A DNA stretch of 64,000 bases from Loigolactobacillus binensis (GTDB taxonomy: Bacteria; Bacillota; Bacilli; Lactobacillales; Lactobacillaceae), in NCBI RefSeq assembly GCF_005405165.1, contig NZ_BJDN01000001.1, positions 62,001-126,000 of the forward strand, read 5' to 3'. The notes below the pieces were generated by a model. That model was not told where the DNA came from. It ran no database searches and was given only the letters and a program-made list of their open reading frames with translations. Shown in pieces: positions 24,575 to 33,659 of the stretch (position 1 is the stretch's first letter; every line of letters begins with the position of its first letter). The position numbers and the translations under genes are program-made.

Positions 24575-25735
24575 TTGACGCAGCAATTTTGGCTGGTCCA
24601 GCCATTGTTTACCGGGATCTTTTTTGCGTTAGGCATTATTTTGTTTTTCCAGTTGATCGTGCGGTCAACGTTACGTCATTATAATCACCAACGCCAAAAA
24701 ATTGATAAGATCGATTTCTCTGTCGGTCGTTTAAAATTGATCAGTGTTGCTTACTTTTCATGCTTGGCCATCTTTTTTGAATATAGCGCGGCCAATGTAC
24801 GAAATTATGTAGCTTTTATTAATTTTCGTTTATTGCTATTGATTTTCGTTATTGTTTTTCTGGGTTTGCGGTCTAGTCTGATCATTGCAGCATGTGATAT
24901 TTTGGCGCACTTAGTGTTCTATCAATTTTCAATTGAAACTTTTTATCATGCCGTTTTTATTGTGACTATGTTTGCGGCGGTTTACCTAATGATCGCTTGG
25001 ATCCGCCATGATAAATCAAGTGCTGCCTGGATCATTCCTGGCGCGGAGGGGTTAGTGATCATCATTTGGTTTACGGTGCACTTCATTAATATTCGCGGTG
25101 TTGGTACGATTGGTTGGTCCAGTGTTTGGTTCAATAGTATTAGTTTTTTGCTCATGGAAATGGTGCTATTTTACAGCTTAAGCACACTTTTCCATGAAAA
25201 TCAGCAGCTACTAACTGTTACCCGCCAAGCGAGTATTGATTCGCTGACCAAATTAAAAAATTACAACGTGTTTAACAAGGAATATACCCACATTTTTGAG
25301 CAAGCCGGCCAGGCTAATTTAACGCTAACAATGCTAGAAATGGATATTGATCGCTTTAAAAATATTAATGATCATTATGGCCATTTGGCAGGTAATGAAG
25401 TGTTGATCCAAGTCGGGATGGTTTTAAAAAGACTGACTGAACAAGTTGATCACGCAGCTTGTTATCGGACCGGCGGTGAAGAATTTAGTATTTTGTTACC
25501 ACGTTTATCAGTTGTTGAAGCCGGACAATTTGCCCAGCGGCTACAAACCGAACTGGATCAGTTAAATGTGGCTTACAATCATGAAGTGATCAAGGTCACT
25601 GCTTCAGTCGGTATTGCTACATTGCGGAATTATGATAAAAATGCGGATCATCTCTTCGAACGGGCGGATCGGATGTTATATCTTTCCAAAGGTCGGGGCC
25701 GGAATCTAGTGACAACTGATGAAACTTCATTATAG
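24575..25735 (+). CDS. Membrane GGDEF protein (putative diguanylate cyclase)
   Basis: A 386-residue protein: about six membrane helices (residues 8-205) followed by a GGDEF domain (about 215-380) with MDIDRFKNINDHYGHLAG and the active-site GGEEF at 300-304. The catalytic motif is intact; the RxxD inhibitory site normally nine residues before GG is missing. It would synthesise c-di-GMP from GTP. Start: AAGGGA lies against an ATG at 24566 but nine bases before TTG 24575, so TTG is preferred. Same operon as nox copy 1; the sensory input of the membrane domain is unknown. Confidence 0.88.
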   Translation: MTQQFWLVQPLFTGIFFALGIILFFQLIVRSTLRHYNHQRQKIDKIDFSVGRLKLISVAYFSCLAIFFEYSAANVRNYVAFINFRLLLLIFVIVFLGLRSSLIIAACDILAHLVFYQFSIETFYHAVFIVTMFAAVYLMIAWIRHDKSSAAWIIPGAEGLVIIIWFTVHFINIRGVGTIGWSSVWFNSISFLLMEMVLFYSLSTLFHENQQLLTVTRQASIDSLTKLKNYNVFNKEYTHIFEQAGQANLTLTMLEMDIDRFKNINDHYGHLAGNEVLIQVGMVLKRLTEQVDHAACYRTGGEEFSILLPRLSVVEAGQFAQRLQTELDQLNVAYNHEVIKVTASVGIATLRNYDKNADHLFERADRMLYLSKGRGRNLVTTDETSL

Positions 25736-25737
25736 AC

Positions 25738-25785
25738 TTAAAACTCGCTTGGCTTAGGCGCAAACCTAAAACAAGCGAGTTTTAA
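25738..25785 (+). terminator. Terminator of the nox-GGDEF operon
   Basis: TTAAAACTCGCTTG / CAAGCGAGTTTTAA hairpin; near-perfect and potentially bidirectional. Confidence 0.8.
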
Positions 25786-25880
25786 ATTTATTCGGCAATA
25801 ACGATCAGAATACTACGAACTGCTCACGGTAAATTGGTTTAAGCGTTTAGCGGTAGTTGAAATTAAGCAATTAAGTATTT

Positions 25881-26453
25881 TTATTTATGGTTATGTTCGG
25901 CGATGATTTGGCGGCGACGGTTAAGCCGTTTGACCCAAAATCCGCCGTTAAAAGTAGTCGGTTCCAGCGATAACATAAAGGCCCGCGGATTAAAAGCTAG
26001 CACCATGGCGTAGATCGTTTTTTCATCTTTACGTGGCACAAGAACTTCTAATACCATTCGCGCACCATCGCGCCCAACACCAGCGAATTCAGTGACGCCA
26101 AAGCCAGCATCCCGAAGTAAATGGACTAAGGTTTGCTTGTCACGATTTTGTTCTTCACGCGGGATGATGATCTGAACGATAACGTATCCGATCGCCAGCC
26201 ATCGATCGATCAACATACCTAAGGCGATGCCGACACCAAAACCTAAGGCATACACGACGAGATAAATTGGGTTGGCTAAGCTATTCAAAACATAGTTCAA
26301 ACCCAAAGTATATAAGGAAATCTCAACCATACCAAAAAAAGGGGCGACCCAAATCAAACCTTTGTTTTGAAAAATCAGGCGCAACGTGTTGATCGTTAAA
26401 TAAAGTACATTGATACCAAAAACCAAGCCAATAAAGCCTAAATTAATGTGCAT
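25881..26453 (-). CDS. UPF0316/DUF2179 membrane protein
   Basis: A 190-residue protein: three membrane helices (DUF5698-like, about 1-95, with NTLRLIFQNKG and GFGVGIALGMLID) and a soluble C-terminal DUF2179-type domain (VHLLRDAGFGVTEFAGVGRDGARMVLEVLVPRKDE). UPF0316 proteins are widespread in Firmicutes and uncharacterised; the DUF2179 fold suggests small-ligand binding. Monocistronic as far as visible. Confidence 0.85.
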   Translation of the reverse strand: MHINLGFIGLVFGINVLYLTINTLRLIFQNKGLIWVAPFFGMVEISLYTLGLNYVLNSLANPIYLVVYALGFGVGIALGMLIDRWLAIGYVIVQIIIPREEQNRDKQTLVHLLRDAGFGVTEFAGVGRDGARMVLEVLVPRKDEKTIYAMVLAFNPRAFMLSLEPTTFNGGFWVKRLNRRRQIIAEHNHK

Positions 26454-26562
26454 AACAGCGACCCTCCTTAGCTATATAGTTAATTTTAAACAATCCCCAC
26501 TTGGGAAAGCAATTCATTTTGATCAGTGACCATAAAAAAAGCTGTTTTTGCGCGGCGGTAGC

Positions 26563-27084
26563 TTAACTGGCACTGACACTTTTCGCTACAGTCAGCAGTG
26601 TGTGCTGACTGATGATTTGATACAAAATAGTTCGGATCGCTGCCTTTTGTGTCAAAATATGACTTGCATCGGTTGGCTTGAATAGTGGCGTTGTGGTCGG
26701 TTGTTCAAGATTGACCAGTTCAGTGTTAATGCGGTCAATAAATTGATCGTAGGCCTGCTCCGGTGTTGAAGTCGCTACTGCCTGTTGAATGCCGGTGTGG
26801 ATCGTTTCTAGCGGGAAGGCCGCCTTGAAAAGACTGACAATAATGATCTCCGCTAAATGAGTACGGGTATAGTGTTTTTTTTCTGGTCGGTGAATAATTT
26901 TACGTTTAACGTAACTATTGACCATGCTTTTTGTTAACGGGTCAATACCCAGCGGCCGTAAATAGCGATCAGTTTCTGTGATCACTTGATCCATATATAA
27001 ATCAAATTCTGGAAGTGCCTGCCATTTTGGTAAACGTACTGCAGCGAGCTGAGTCAACCAGGCATTAAAATCAGTTTCTGCCAT
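26563..27084 (-). CDS. DUF1836 domain protein
   Basis: A 173-residue protein of the DUF1836 family (RLPKWQALPEFDLYMDQVITETDRYL, then KMVNSYVKRKII-like and HYTRTHLAEIIIVSLFKAAFPL). The N-terminal part looks like a MerR-type helix-turn-helix. It is divergent from a hemolysin III gene, an arrangement frequent in lactobacilli, and a palindrome lies between them. A regulatory role on the neighbour is inferred, not shown. Confidence 0.82.
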   Translation of the reverse strand: MAETDFNAWLTQLAAVRLPKWQALPEFDLYMDQVITETDRYLRPLGIDPLTKSMVNSYVKRKIIHRPEKKHYTRTHLAEIIIVSLFKAAFPLETIHTGIQQAVATSTPEQAYDQFIDRINTELVNLEQPTTTPLFKPTDASHILTQKAAIRTILYQIISQHTLLTVAKSVSAS

Positions 27085-27141
27085 TTACTTTTCCTCCAAC
27101 CTTTTAATCAGTTAATCTTATTATGCCACAGCAAAAAATAA

Positions 27142-27176
27142 TTACCACATCTAGACATGATATCTACATGTGGTAA
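27142..27176. promoter_or_regulatory. Operator-like dyad between DUF1836 and hemolysin III genes
   Basis: TTACCACAT ... ATGTGGTAA with a further partly symmetric centre (TAGA/TCTA). Positioned 58 bases before the DUF1836 start and 78 before hlyIII; fits a shared binding site. Confidence 0.5.
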
Positions 27177-27253
27177 ACTATAGCTAAAGATAAATCGACA
27201 TCAACTTAGTGCATGACTAAAAATTAGCTTTTTAAAATTAAGGGGGTCATTTT

Positions 27254-27889
27254 ATGACAACTAATCTGAAACATCAAATACTAGTGCTGGAAATTTGGAA
27301 TGCGATCACTCATGGTATTGGCTTCATCGGTAGTGTTGTCATGTTTATTTTACTGATTCGGCGCGGTCTAAGCGCACCTGAACCCGCTTTATTCGCATTA
27401 ATGGTTTACGGGATCACGTTGATGCTACTCTATTTGGCGTCGACCCTTTATCATTGTTTGTCACTGACCCGAGCCAAACGCGTTTTTCAAATTTTTGATC
27501 ATTGTAATATTTATTTACTGATCGCGGGAACCTATACGCCATACTGTTTATTAGCGATTCGCGGCGGTTTTGGCGTGGGGATGTGTTTGGCAATTTGGGC
27601 TTTAGCTTTAGCAGGGATCGGGTTGCATATTTTAAGTGGGGCGCGACAACAAAAATTGGAAACCACGATTTACGTTGTTATGGGCTGGCTGTGTTTAATG
27701 GCAATGGGACCGCTGTATCATCACTTAGGTCTTGGCGGCTTTAGTTTACTAGTTGCTGGTGGCATCACGTTTACGTTAGGGGCGGTGATCTACAGTTTTC
27801 CTAAGGTACCGTATTTACACTTGATTTGGCACTTTTTGGTCATGCTGGGAACGACCTTAATGTTTTGTTCAATTTATTGGTTTATCTGA
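27254..27889 (+). CDS. Hemolysin III/TrhA family membrane protein
   Basis: A 211-residue, seven-helix protein of the HlyIII/PAQR family: EIWNAITHGIGF with the conserved His at the start, STLYHCL, FDHCNIYLLIAGTYTPY, and PYLHLIWHFLVM near the end. These supply the Ser/His/Asp metal-site residues of the family. Bacterial members affect membrane lipid homeostasis; hemolytic activity is rarely shown. GGGGG ribosome site before ATG. Confidence 0.9.
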   Translation: MTTNLKHQILVLEIWNAITHGIGFIGSVVMFILLIRRGLSAPEPALFALMVYGITLMLLYLASTLYHCLSLTRAKRVFQIFDHCNIYLLIAGTYTPYCLLAIRGGFGVGMCLAIWALALAGIGLHILSGARQQKLETTIYVVMGWLCLMAMGPLYHHLGLGGFSLLVAGGITFTLGAVIYSFPKVPYLHLIWHFLVMLGTTLMFCSIYWFI

Positions 27890-27988
27890 TCAAGTTCAGC
27901 TGCCGAGCCAGTTTACTTGATCTTTTTCGCCGAATAGACTTAGATAAGGGTGTCCAATAAAAGTATCTAGATAAACTTGCGTATATTA

Positions 27989-28032
27989 AGATTAGGCAAC
28001 CAGCTAATGAGGCTAGGCTAGTTGCTTAATCT
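27989..28032. promoter_or_regulatory. Inverted repeat in the leader of the glucosaminidase gene
   Basis: AGATTAGGCAACCAGC ... GCTAGTTGCTTAATCT, 14 of 16 positions complementary, 21 bases before the ATG. Either an operator or a leader hairpin. Confidence 0.45.
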
Positions 28033-28052
28033 ATATTGTGGGGGAATCTGGA

Positions 28053-29501
28053 ATGACTCGGAAAAATATAAAACAACGTGTTGCTACAGTAACTTTGGCC
28101 GGCTTTGTTTTAGGCACACCGTTTTTAATGGCACTTCCAAGCGTTGTATCTGCGGCGACGTCGGCGTCACCGCAGACGACAGCGAAAAATGCCGCTCAAA
28201 TTGCGGCACAACAGGATGTGTTGGCGGGGCGGCCTAGGGGTACAAGTCGTGATCCAGCAGGAAATGCCAGTTATCAAGCTGATTATACGGCGGAATTTAC
28301 TTTGGGCCAGACGGAATTACATTTTGGCCAAGTAGATGCCGATCAAGATGTAATGACCCAAAAAACGCAGGGAACCAGCAAGCATGCTGCAAGAACCATT
28401 TATTATGATCAGGGTTATGCGGCGGAATTTGTGCCCGCATTAGCTTCTTTTAGAGCTGGGCTGATTGCGGGCTGTGCTGCAGGCACTGCACAAGTAGTAG
28501 CACAGAACACCGACCAATTAGCGGCAGTTTATCAGGCCGGCTATACTGCAGGTTACGCACAGGCCCAAGCACAACAAAAGGCCGCGGCTAAGCGTCGTGC
28601 TGCTGTTAAGCCGACAACTCGCAATGACACTAAACAAGCAACAGCTGTAACAGCTAAGTCAGTTGCTAAGCCGGCAAATAATGTGGCGACCAGATCTACT
28701 ATTAAGCCAGCCAATACTACCGGCGTTAAAACTGTAAAAAATCAGCATGTGCTTACTGACCCTGCTATTCACCGTCAGCCAATGATCACACCGCCGGTAC
28801 TGAATAATACTAATGGTGTGCTAACGTCGGCTGATAATAGCGGGTTATTCGCTGCAGGGATGCCAGTAGCATCACATACCGAATTTATTAGGTCGTTCGC
28901 CAAGGATGCACAAAAAATTGCGCAAAAGAAGGGCTTGTATGCTTCGGTTATGATCGCGCAGGCTGCGTTGGAAAGTGACTGGGGGACTAGTACCTTATCC
29001 TTAGCGCCTAACTATAACTTATTTGGCGTTAAAGGTGGCTATCAAAACCAAAGTACGCTGTTAGCAACCCAAGAGGACAACGGTTTGGGCCAGCTGTACA
29101 CGACTGAAGCGAATTTTAAGCGCTATTATAATTATAAAAACGCGCTCACGGACTATGCTGATCTACTTAAAGGCGGTCCAGGGTTAGCCGCTAATTATTA
29201 TGCCGGCACGTGGAAACAAAATGCGCCAACCTATCAGGCAGCAACGCAGGCGTTAACTGGGCGTTACGCAACGGATACTAAGTATAATTTAAAGTTAAAT
29301 CAAATCATCGCTACTTACCATTTGACCGATTATGATCAGGCACAAAAGGCTAGCAAGCCAGCCGCTAAATACGTGAATTTTATGGCAACCTTAAAGCGCC
29401 GACCGCAATTATCACCAAGCTATTTTAGTGCGTTTAGACAAGCCACTATAATAAGCAGCAAGCCACAATTATTGCGAACACCGTTTATTTGGTATCTATA
29501 A
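28053..29501 (+). CDS. Secreted glucosaminidase-domain protein (autolysin-like)
   Basis: A 482-residue secreted protein. Signal peptide MTRKNIKQRVATVTLAGFVLG... ending near VVSA-AT; a repetitive N-terminal half with two degenerate 45-residue units (DVLAGRPRGTSR..YQADYTAEF and DVMTQKTQGTSK..YDQGYAAEF) and a third YQAGYTAGYAQAQ; a basic Ala/Thr linker; and a C-terminal GH73-type domain (about 290-440: MIAQAALESDWGTSTLS with the catalytic Glu, YNLFGVKGGY, FKRYYNYKNALTDYADLL). It would hydrolyse peptidoglycan glycan strands. ATG 28053 is used: GGGGG precedes it and the GTG at 28038 overlaps that site. No LPXTG or LysM anchor. Confidence 0.88.
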   Translation: MTRKNIKQRVATVTLAGFVLGTPFLMALPSVVSAATSASPQTTAKNAAQIAAQQDVLAGRPRGTSRDPAGNASYQADYTAEFTLGQTELHFGQVDADQDVMTQKTQGTSKHAARTIYYDQGYAAEFVPALASFRAGLIAGCAAGTAQVVAQNTDQLAAVYQAGYTAGYAQAQAQQKAAAKRRAAVKPTTRNDTKQATAVTAKSVAKPANNVATRSTIKPANTTGVKTVKNQHVLTDPAIHRQPMITPPVLNNTNGVLTSADNSGLFAAGMPVASHTEFIRSFAKDAQKIAQKKGLYASVMIAQAALESDWGTSTLSLAPNYNLFGVKGGYQNQSTLLATQEDNGLGQLYTTEANFKRYYNYKNALTDYADLLKGGPGLAANYYAGTWKQNAPTYQAATQALTGRYATDTKYNLKLNQIIATYHLTDYDQAQKASKPAAKYVNFMATLKRRPQLSPSYFSAFRQATIISSKPQLLRTPFIWYL

Positions 29502-29873
29502 ATGACGACACAAAATAGCCTCATAACGCTGATAAATCACTTAAGGCGCGCCACTTTAATAACCGAGTTCAGAAAAATAAATAAGGAACCGTAACATAAT
29601 TTACTTATGTTATGGTCCCTGGGTGAACCGGTTGTAAAACAGTTTACGGGGGACGTAATCTGAGCTTTACCGGTATCATATTAATGGTACCATTTAGCTT
29701 TACTAAATCAAGTTGAAACTGAATAATAATCCGTAATGAATTAAAGGCCGCCAGTGAAGCGTGCCTTTTTGTGTGTTATAGATGATTGACTTGTTCCATA
29801 TGAAACATTAGGTTTTCATAAAATTAGTGGCTAAATATGGTATATTAAAGGAAACTCATCAGGGGGCTTTTGC
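29502..29873. other. Intergenic region with two hairpins
   Basis: Contains a strong hairpin AGGAACCGTAACATAA / TTATGTTATGGTCCCT (29584-29620) whose only T-rich flank is on the minus strand, and a short GGC/GCC hairpin with five T near 29742-29768. A TATATT box precedes the phosphatase gene. No gene seen. Confidence 0.5.
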
Positions 29874-30488
29874 ATGACTGAATTCTATATTGTCCGTCAC
29901 GGACAGACACAAGCAAATACGCAAGACATCAAGCAAGGGACGATCAATTCGCCAGAGACCTACTTAAATGATACTGGTAAAGCACAGGCACAAGCGCTTC
30001 ATGACCACTTTGACTTAAAATTCGCTGATCGGATCATTGCTAGCCCATTAGAACGGACTAAGCAAACGGCCGCTATTTTAAACATGGGTTACGAACTACC
30101 GATAAGCTTCGATCCCCGGCTCAAAGAAATTTCTTACGGTAGCTGGGATGGCCAAACAAACGCAGAGCTACGCAAACAATATCCTGAATTATTTAATCCG
30201 GTCACTGGTGAAGTATATCCGGACTACGCTATTCCCGCTAAAGGGGAGGAATTCACAGCGGTTGAAGCTCGGGTACGCGAGTTTACTGAAGAGACCACCC
30301 AGCGCTATCCTGAAGAAAAAATCATAATCGTATCACATGGTTTTACGGTGCGCAGTTTTGCGGCCAACGCGGTGCAGCCAACCGATCCAATGAGTATCCC
30401 GGAACCGGAAAACACTAGTGTGACTAAAGTTATTTGTACCCCGGATACTTTTGAACAGTATTTGATTTATTATAATCGACGTTACTGA
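29874..30488 (+). CDS. Histidine phosphatase family protein (phosphoglycerate mutase-like)
   Basis: A 204-residue branch-1 histidine phosphatase: catalytic RHGQT (His 9), second arginine in SPLERTKQTA, acid residue in LKEISYGSWDGQ and the second histidine in IIIVSHGFTVRSF. Cofactor-independent phosphatase activity on a small phosphometabolite is more likely than glycolytic mutase activity. Followed after about 50 bases by a small coiled-coil gene in the same direction. Confidence 0.9.
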   Translation: MTEFYIVRHGQTQANTQDIKQGTINSPETYLNDTGKAQAQALHDHFDLKFADRIIASPLERTKQTAAILNMGYELPISFDPRLKEISYGSWDGQTNAELRKQYPELFNPVTGEVYPDYAIPAKGEEFTAVEARVREFTEETTQRYPEEKIIIVSHGFTVRSFAANAVQPTDPMSIPEPENTSVTKVICTPDTFEQYLIYYNRRY

Positions 30489-30539
30489 GCTCAAATTGTG
30501 CTATAGTCGAATAGGATAATAAGTTAAGGGATGATTAGG

Positions 30540-30887
30540 ATGGCAAAAGATACAGAGGCAACGTTGGCGCAGATCAAGACTAGGCTAGAAAAGTTAGCTG
30601 CTGATATGCGTAAACTAGGGGGAAAAACAGGTAGCCTTAGTCAACGAATGACGCAGCGCCAAGCGATTCGTGAGGTTCATGCGATCGTTGCGGAAACTAA
30701 ACAGGTGACCGCAACCACGCAACCGCTGAGTACTGCCGAACGTCAAGCATTGGATTATATTAAAGTTGAATTTATTGATCTTGATGATGCACTGGTCAAC
30801 TTGCCGGATACTGATGATAAATTAAAACAGGTGATGTTGCAACAGGAAGCTTTGAAAGCTGTTCAGCAACGCTTGACGCTAAAATAA
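30540..30887 (+). CDS. Small coiled-coil hypothetical protein
   Basis: A 115-residue, cysteine-free, highly charged protein predicted to be almost entirely helical (LAQIKTRLEKLAADMRKL; LKQVMLQQEALKAVQQRL). I do not recognise its family. An ATG at 30531 lies against AAGGG; ATG 30540 has the better spacing. Possibly co-transcribed with the phosphatase; ends in a strong terminator. Confidence 0.6.
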   Translation: MAKDTEATLAQIKTRLEKLAADMRKLGGKTGSLSQRMTQRQAIREVHAIVAETKQVTATTQPLSTAERQALDYIKVEFIDLDDALVNLPDTDDKLKQVMLQQEALKAVQQRLTLK

Positions 30888-30926
30888 GAGGTTGCGGCAT
30901 AAGTAATTTATGTCGCAACCTCTTGT
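30884..30926 (+). terminator. Terminator after coiled-coil gene
   Basis: AAGAGGTTGCGGCATAA / TTATGTCGCAACCTCTT, followed by GTCTGTTTTT. Confidence 0.8.
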
Positions 30927-30981
30927 CTGTTTTTACCTGCTTGCACTTAGCCCATTTTGTTGTTTATTTAGGACCGCGGTC

Positions 30982-32397
30982 TTATTTTAGTTGTTGTTCT
31001 GGTTGTGGCGTTAAGGCTTGGCGCTTTAACTTGCCATTGCCAGTGCGCGGAAAATCCGCCACACAATAAAAAGCGCGGGGCACTTTGTAATGAGCCAAAT
31101 GTTGACGACCGTAGGCACGCAGTTCGGCTGTGCTGATGTTAGTATTTAGCTGGATATAAGCTAACGGCACACTGCCCCAAGTGGGATCGGCGTGGCCGGC
31201 AACTACAATTTGTTTGATCGCGGGATGCTGCTGGTAAACAGCCTCAATTTCACCGGGGAAAATATTTTCACCCCCGGAATTGATCATATCGCCGCTCCGG
31301 CCTTTAACGAAGAGAAAACCCTCCGCATCAAGATAACCAATATCATCGGTGTCAAACCAACCGGCCCGTATTTTTTTAGTGAAAGCAGCCGCCTGATTTA
31401 AGTAACCAGCCGCTAGAGTTGGTGTTTTAACCAAGATATGTTGATCCGCCGCAATTTTAACTTGTACTGGAAATAGCGGCTGTCCGGCAGAACCTAACTT
31501 GCGGGCAGCATTAGCAAAATCTAGCGCAACGATCTGTGAAGCCGTTTCGGTCATCCCGTAGGACTGAATCACCGGGATATGTCGTTGCTGACAAATAGTC
31601 AAAGTAGCCCGATCAATGGGACCGCCGCCCAGCAGCATACAACGAAAAGCAGGATGATAATGCTGGTTCAGTGGCAAAGTCTGCAGTAATTTCTGCAGCA
31701 TATAGGGCACCACTGAGATCGTGGTGATCGGTTGTGTACATAACAATTGGTTGATCTGCTGAGGATCAAAGTGATCGACTAATACCACGGTCATCCCATA
31801 AATTAGGCTCCGCATCATGATCGATAAGCCGCTAATATGAAAAAGGGGCACACAACAAAGCCAAGTATCAGCCGCAGTCAAACCTAAATTTAAAACCGAA
31901 CCGATCGCTGAGTAAAAATGATTGTTATAAGTTTGCAGGACACCTTTAGCATGGCCGGAGGTTCCTGACGTAAACATGATACTAGCAACGGTAGTGGCTG
32001 CAAATTCAGCAACTGGGGTGATCGTCGTTACCGGTTGCTGGGCTAATTCACTAAAGCTGACCACTTTGACTGGCAGTGGTCGTATTAAGTTATCAGCGGC
32101 CAAACACAAAGTTACGGCTGCAGCTTGTAATTGCTGCGTTAATTCATCGCTACTTAGCCGTTGGTTTAATAATACGGGTGCGCAACCTAGTTGATGTAAG
32201 GCAAGAATCGTCAAGTAGCCAGGTAATGTATTATCAGTTAAAATAGCGATACGACCGTGGGGCTGTAGATAGGCAATACGGCCAGCTTGTTGCAAGACCT
32301 GCTGTTGCAGTTGAGCAAAGGTCAAGCTGTGCGTGCCAGCGCGCACAGCACAGTGTTGCGGGGAAAGTCGTGCGCGTTTACTTAACCAATTTTCCAT
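30982..32397 (-). CDS. menE: o-Succinylbenzoate-CoA ligase MenE
   Basis: A 471-residue adenylate-forming enzyme. Motifs: A3 SIMFTSGTSGHAKGVLQTYNN, A5 QSYGMTETASQ, A7/A8 GWFDTDDIGYLDAEGFLFVKGRSGDMINSGGENIFPGEIE and A10 PRTGNGKLKR. Length and GGENIFPGEIE match MenE, which activates o-succinylbenzoate with CoA and ATP in menaquinone synthesis. It follows menB with a gap of only three bases. The earlier enzymes MenF/D/H/C are not in the window. Confidence 0.9.
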   Translation of the reverse strand: MENWLSKRARLSPQHCAVRAGTHSLTFAQLQQQVLQQAGRIAYLQPHGRIAILTDNTLPGYLTILALHQLGCAPVLLNQRLSSDELTQQLQAAAVTLCLAADNLIRPLPVKVVSFSELAQQPVTTITPVAEFAATTVASIMFTSGTSGHAKGVLQTYNNHFYSAIGSVLNLGLTAADTWLCCVPLFHISGLSIMMRSLIYGMTVVLVDHFDPQQINQLLCTQPITTISVVPYMLQKLLQTLPLNQHYHPAFRCMLLGGGPIDRATLTICQQRHIPVIQSYGMTETASQIVALDFANAARKLGSAGQPLFPVQVKIAADQHILVKTPTLAAGYLNQAAAFTKKIRAGWFDTDDIGYLDAEGFLFVKGRSGDMINSGGENIFPGEIEAVYQQHPAIKQIVVAGHADPTWGSVPLAYIQLNTNISTAELRAYGRQHLAHYKVPRAFYCVADFPRTGNGKLKRQALTPQPEQQLK

Positions 32398-32400
32398 CGT

Positions 32401-33222
32401 TTATGGAAATTTCGGGAATTGATCGAAATCAGGTTGACGTTTCTGATTGAATGCATCCCGGCCTTCCTTACCTTCATCAGTGGTGTAAAATAGCATCGTA
32501 GCATCGCCAGCCAGTTGCTGCAACCCCGCTAGGCCATCAGTGTCGGCGTTCATTGCTGCTTTAATGAAACGCAGCGCGGTAGGGGACTTCGTCAAAATTT
32601 CGTTGCACCAATCTAAAGTGACGGATTCAACTTCGGCCAATGGGGCCACTTTATTGATCCAATTCATTTGGTAAGCTTCTTCAGCGCTGTAAAAATGGTT
32701 TAAGAACCAAACTTCCTTAGCCCGTTTATGGCCGATCACCCGGGCTAAATAACCTGAACCATAACCTGCGTCAAAGCTACCAACTTTCGGGCCGGTTTGA
32801 CCAAATTGTGCATTGTCTGCCGCGATCGTTAAGTCGCAGACTAGTTGGAGAATATTACCGCCACCTACTGACCAACCTTTGACCATGGCAATTACTGGTT
32901 TAGGGATGATCCGAATCAAATGTTGTAGATCAAGCACGTTCAGGCGGGCAATTTTGTCAGGCCCAACATAACCGCCGTTACCGCGGATGCCTTGATCACC
33001 GCCGGAGGAAAAGGCCTTGTCGCCGGCACCGGTTAAGATGATCACACCAATGCTAGCGTCATCACGGCAGATCGTGAAAGCATCGATCATTTCCTGAATA
33101 GTCACTGGCGTGAAAGCATTCAATTTTTTAGGTCGATTCATGGTAATTTTTGCGATTTTATCGGCCCGTTCAAAAATGATTTCTGAGTAGGTTTTGACAC
33201 TTTGCCAAGTTACACTAGTCAT
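32401..33222 (-). CDS. menB: 1,4-Dihydroxy-2-naphthoyl-CoA synthase MenB
   Basis: A 273-residue crotonase-fold enzyme that cyclises o-succinylbenzoyl-CoA. Diagnostic stretches: [40 protein letters not shown] (MenB-specific), [20 protein letters not shown] with oxyanion-hole residues, and the C-terminal [16 protein letters not shown] that is nearly invariant in MenB. The frame opens at GTG 33228, but the ribosome site favours ATG 33222. Divergent from the menI-like thioesterase. Confidence 0.95.
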   Translation of the reverse strand: MTSVTWQSVKTYSEIIFERADKIAKITMNRPKKLNAFTPVTIQEMIDAFTICRDDASIGVIILTGAGDKAFSSGGDQGIRGNGGYVGPDKIARLNVLDLQHLIRIIPKPVIAMVKGWSVGGGNILQLVCDLTIAADNAQFGQTGPKVGSFDAGYGSGYLARVIGHKRAKEVWFLNHFYSAEEAYQMNWINKVAPLAEVESVTLDWCNEILTKSPTALRFIKAAMNADTDGLAGLQQLAGDATMLFYTTDEGKEGRDAFNQKRQPDFDQFPKFP

Positions 33223-33254
33223 ACACACAACTTCTTTCTATATGGAGGTAAAAA

Positions 33255-33635
33255 ATGAATTTACTTGAATTATTGGGGGTTAAAACGTTGCGCGCGACTG
33301 CTACCGAAGCCATTGTTGAGGTCGCTGTTACCGCTAAGTTAAAGCAGCCATTTGGGATCGTTCACGGCGGTGTCAATACGATCCTAGCAGAAACGGCAGC
33401 TAGTCTAGGCGCCAATGCCGGCTTGGATACAACGGTTCAAGTAGCCGTAGGGGTCAACGTGGAAACGCACCACCTTTATACTGTAGCACAAGGAACGTTG
33501 CGCGCCAACGCTAAACCCTTACATACAGGCCGGCGCTTACAAACTTGGCAGGTTGAGGTCTATGAACAGGGTAGCCAGCGCCTCACCAGCGTCAGTACAG
33601 TCACTTTAATGATCACTACGCGACCACAAGAATAG
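33255..33635 (+). CDS. menI: Hotdog-fold thioesterase, probable DHNA-CoA thioesterase
   Basis: A 126-residue PaaI/YdiI-type hotdog protein: FGIVHGGVNTILAETAASLGAN carries the HGG motif and catalytic Glu. Its position divergent from menB-menE, 32 bases from menB, supports the step hydrolysing 1,4-dihydroxy-2-naphthoyl-CoA. Together the three genes cover OSB to DHNA. GGAGG ribosome site. Its stop is about 25 bases before the 3' end of the convergent structured RNA. Confidence 0.82.
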   Translation: MNLLELLGVKTLRATATEAIVEVAVTAKLKQPFGIVHGGVNTILAETAASLGANAGLDTTVQVAVGVNVETHHLYTVAQGTLRANAKPLHTGRRLQTWQVEVYEQGSQRLTSVSTVTLMITTRPQE

Positions 33636-33659
33636 TGGTCTGCTTTCTTGATTTTGGCC

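Noticed and set aside
29584..29620. Terminator of the glucosaminidase gene
   Set aside because: Strong hairpin, but the T-rich side is on the minus strand; kept only as an unnamed hairpin in the gap entry.
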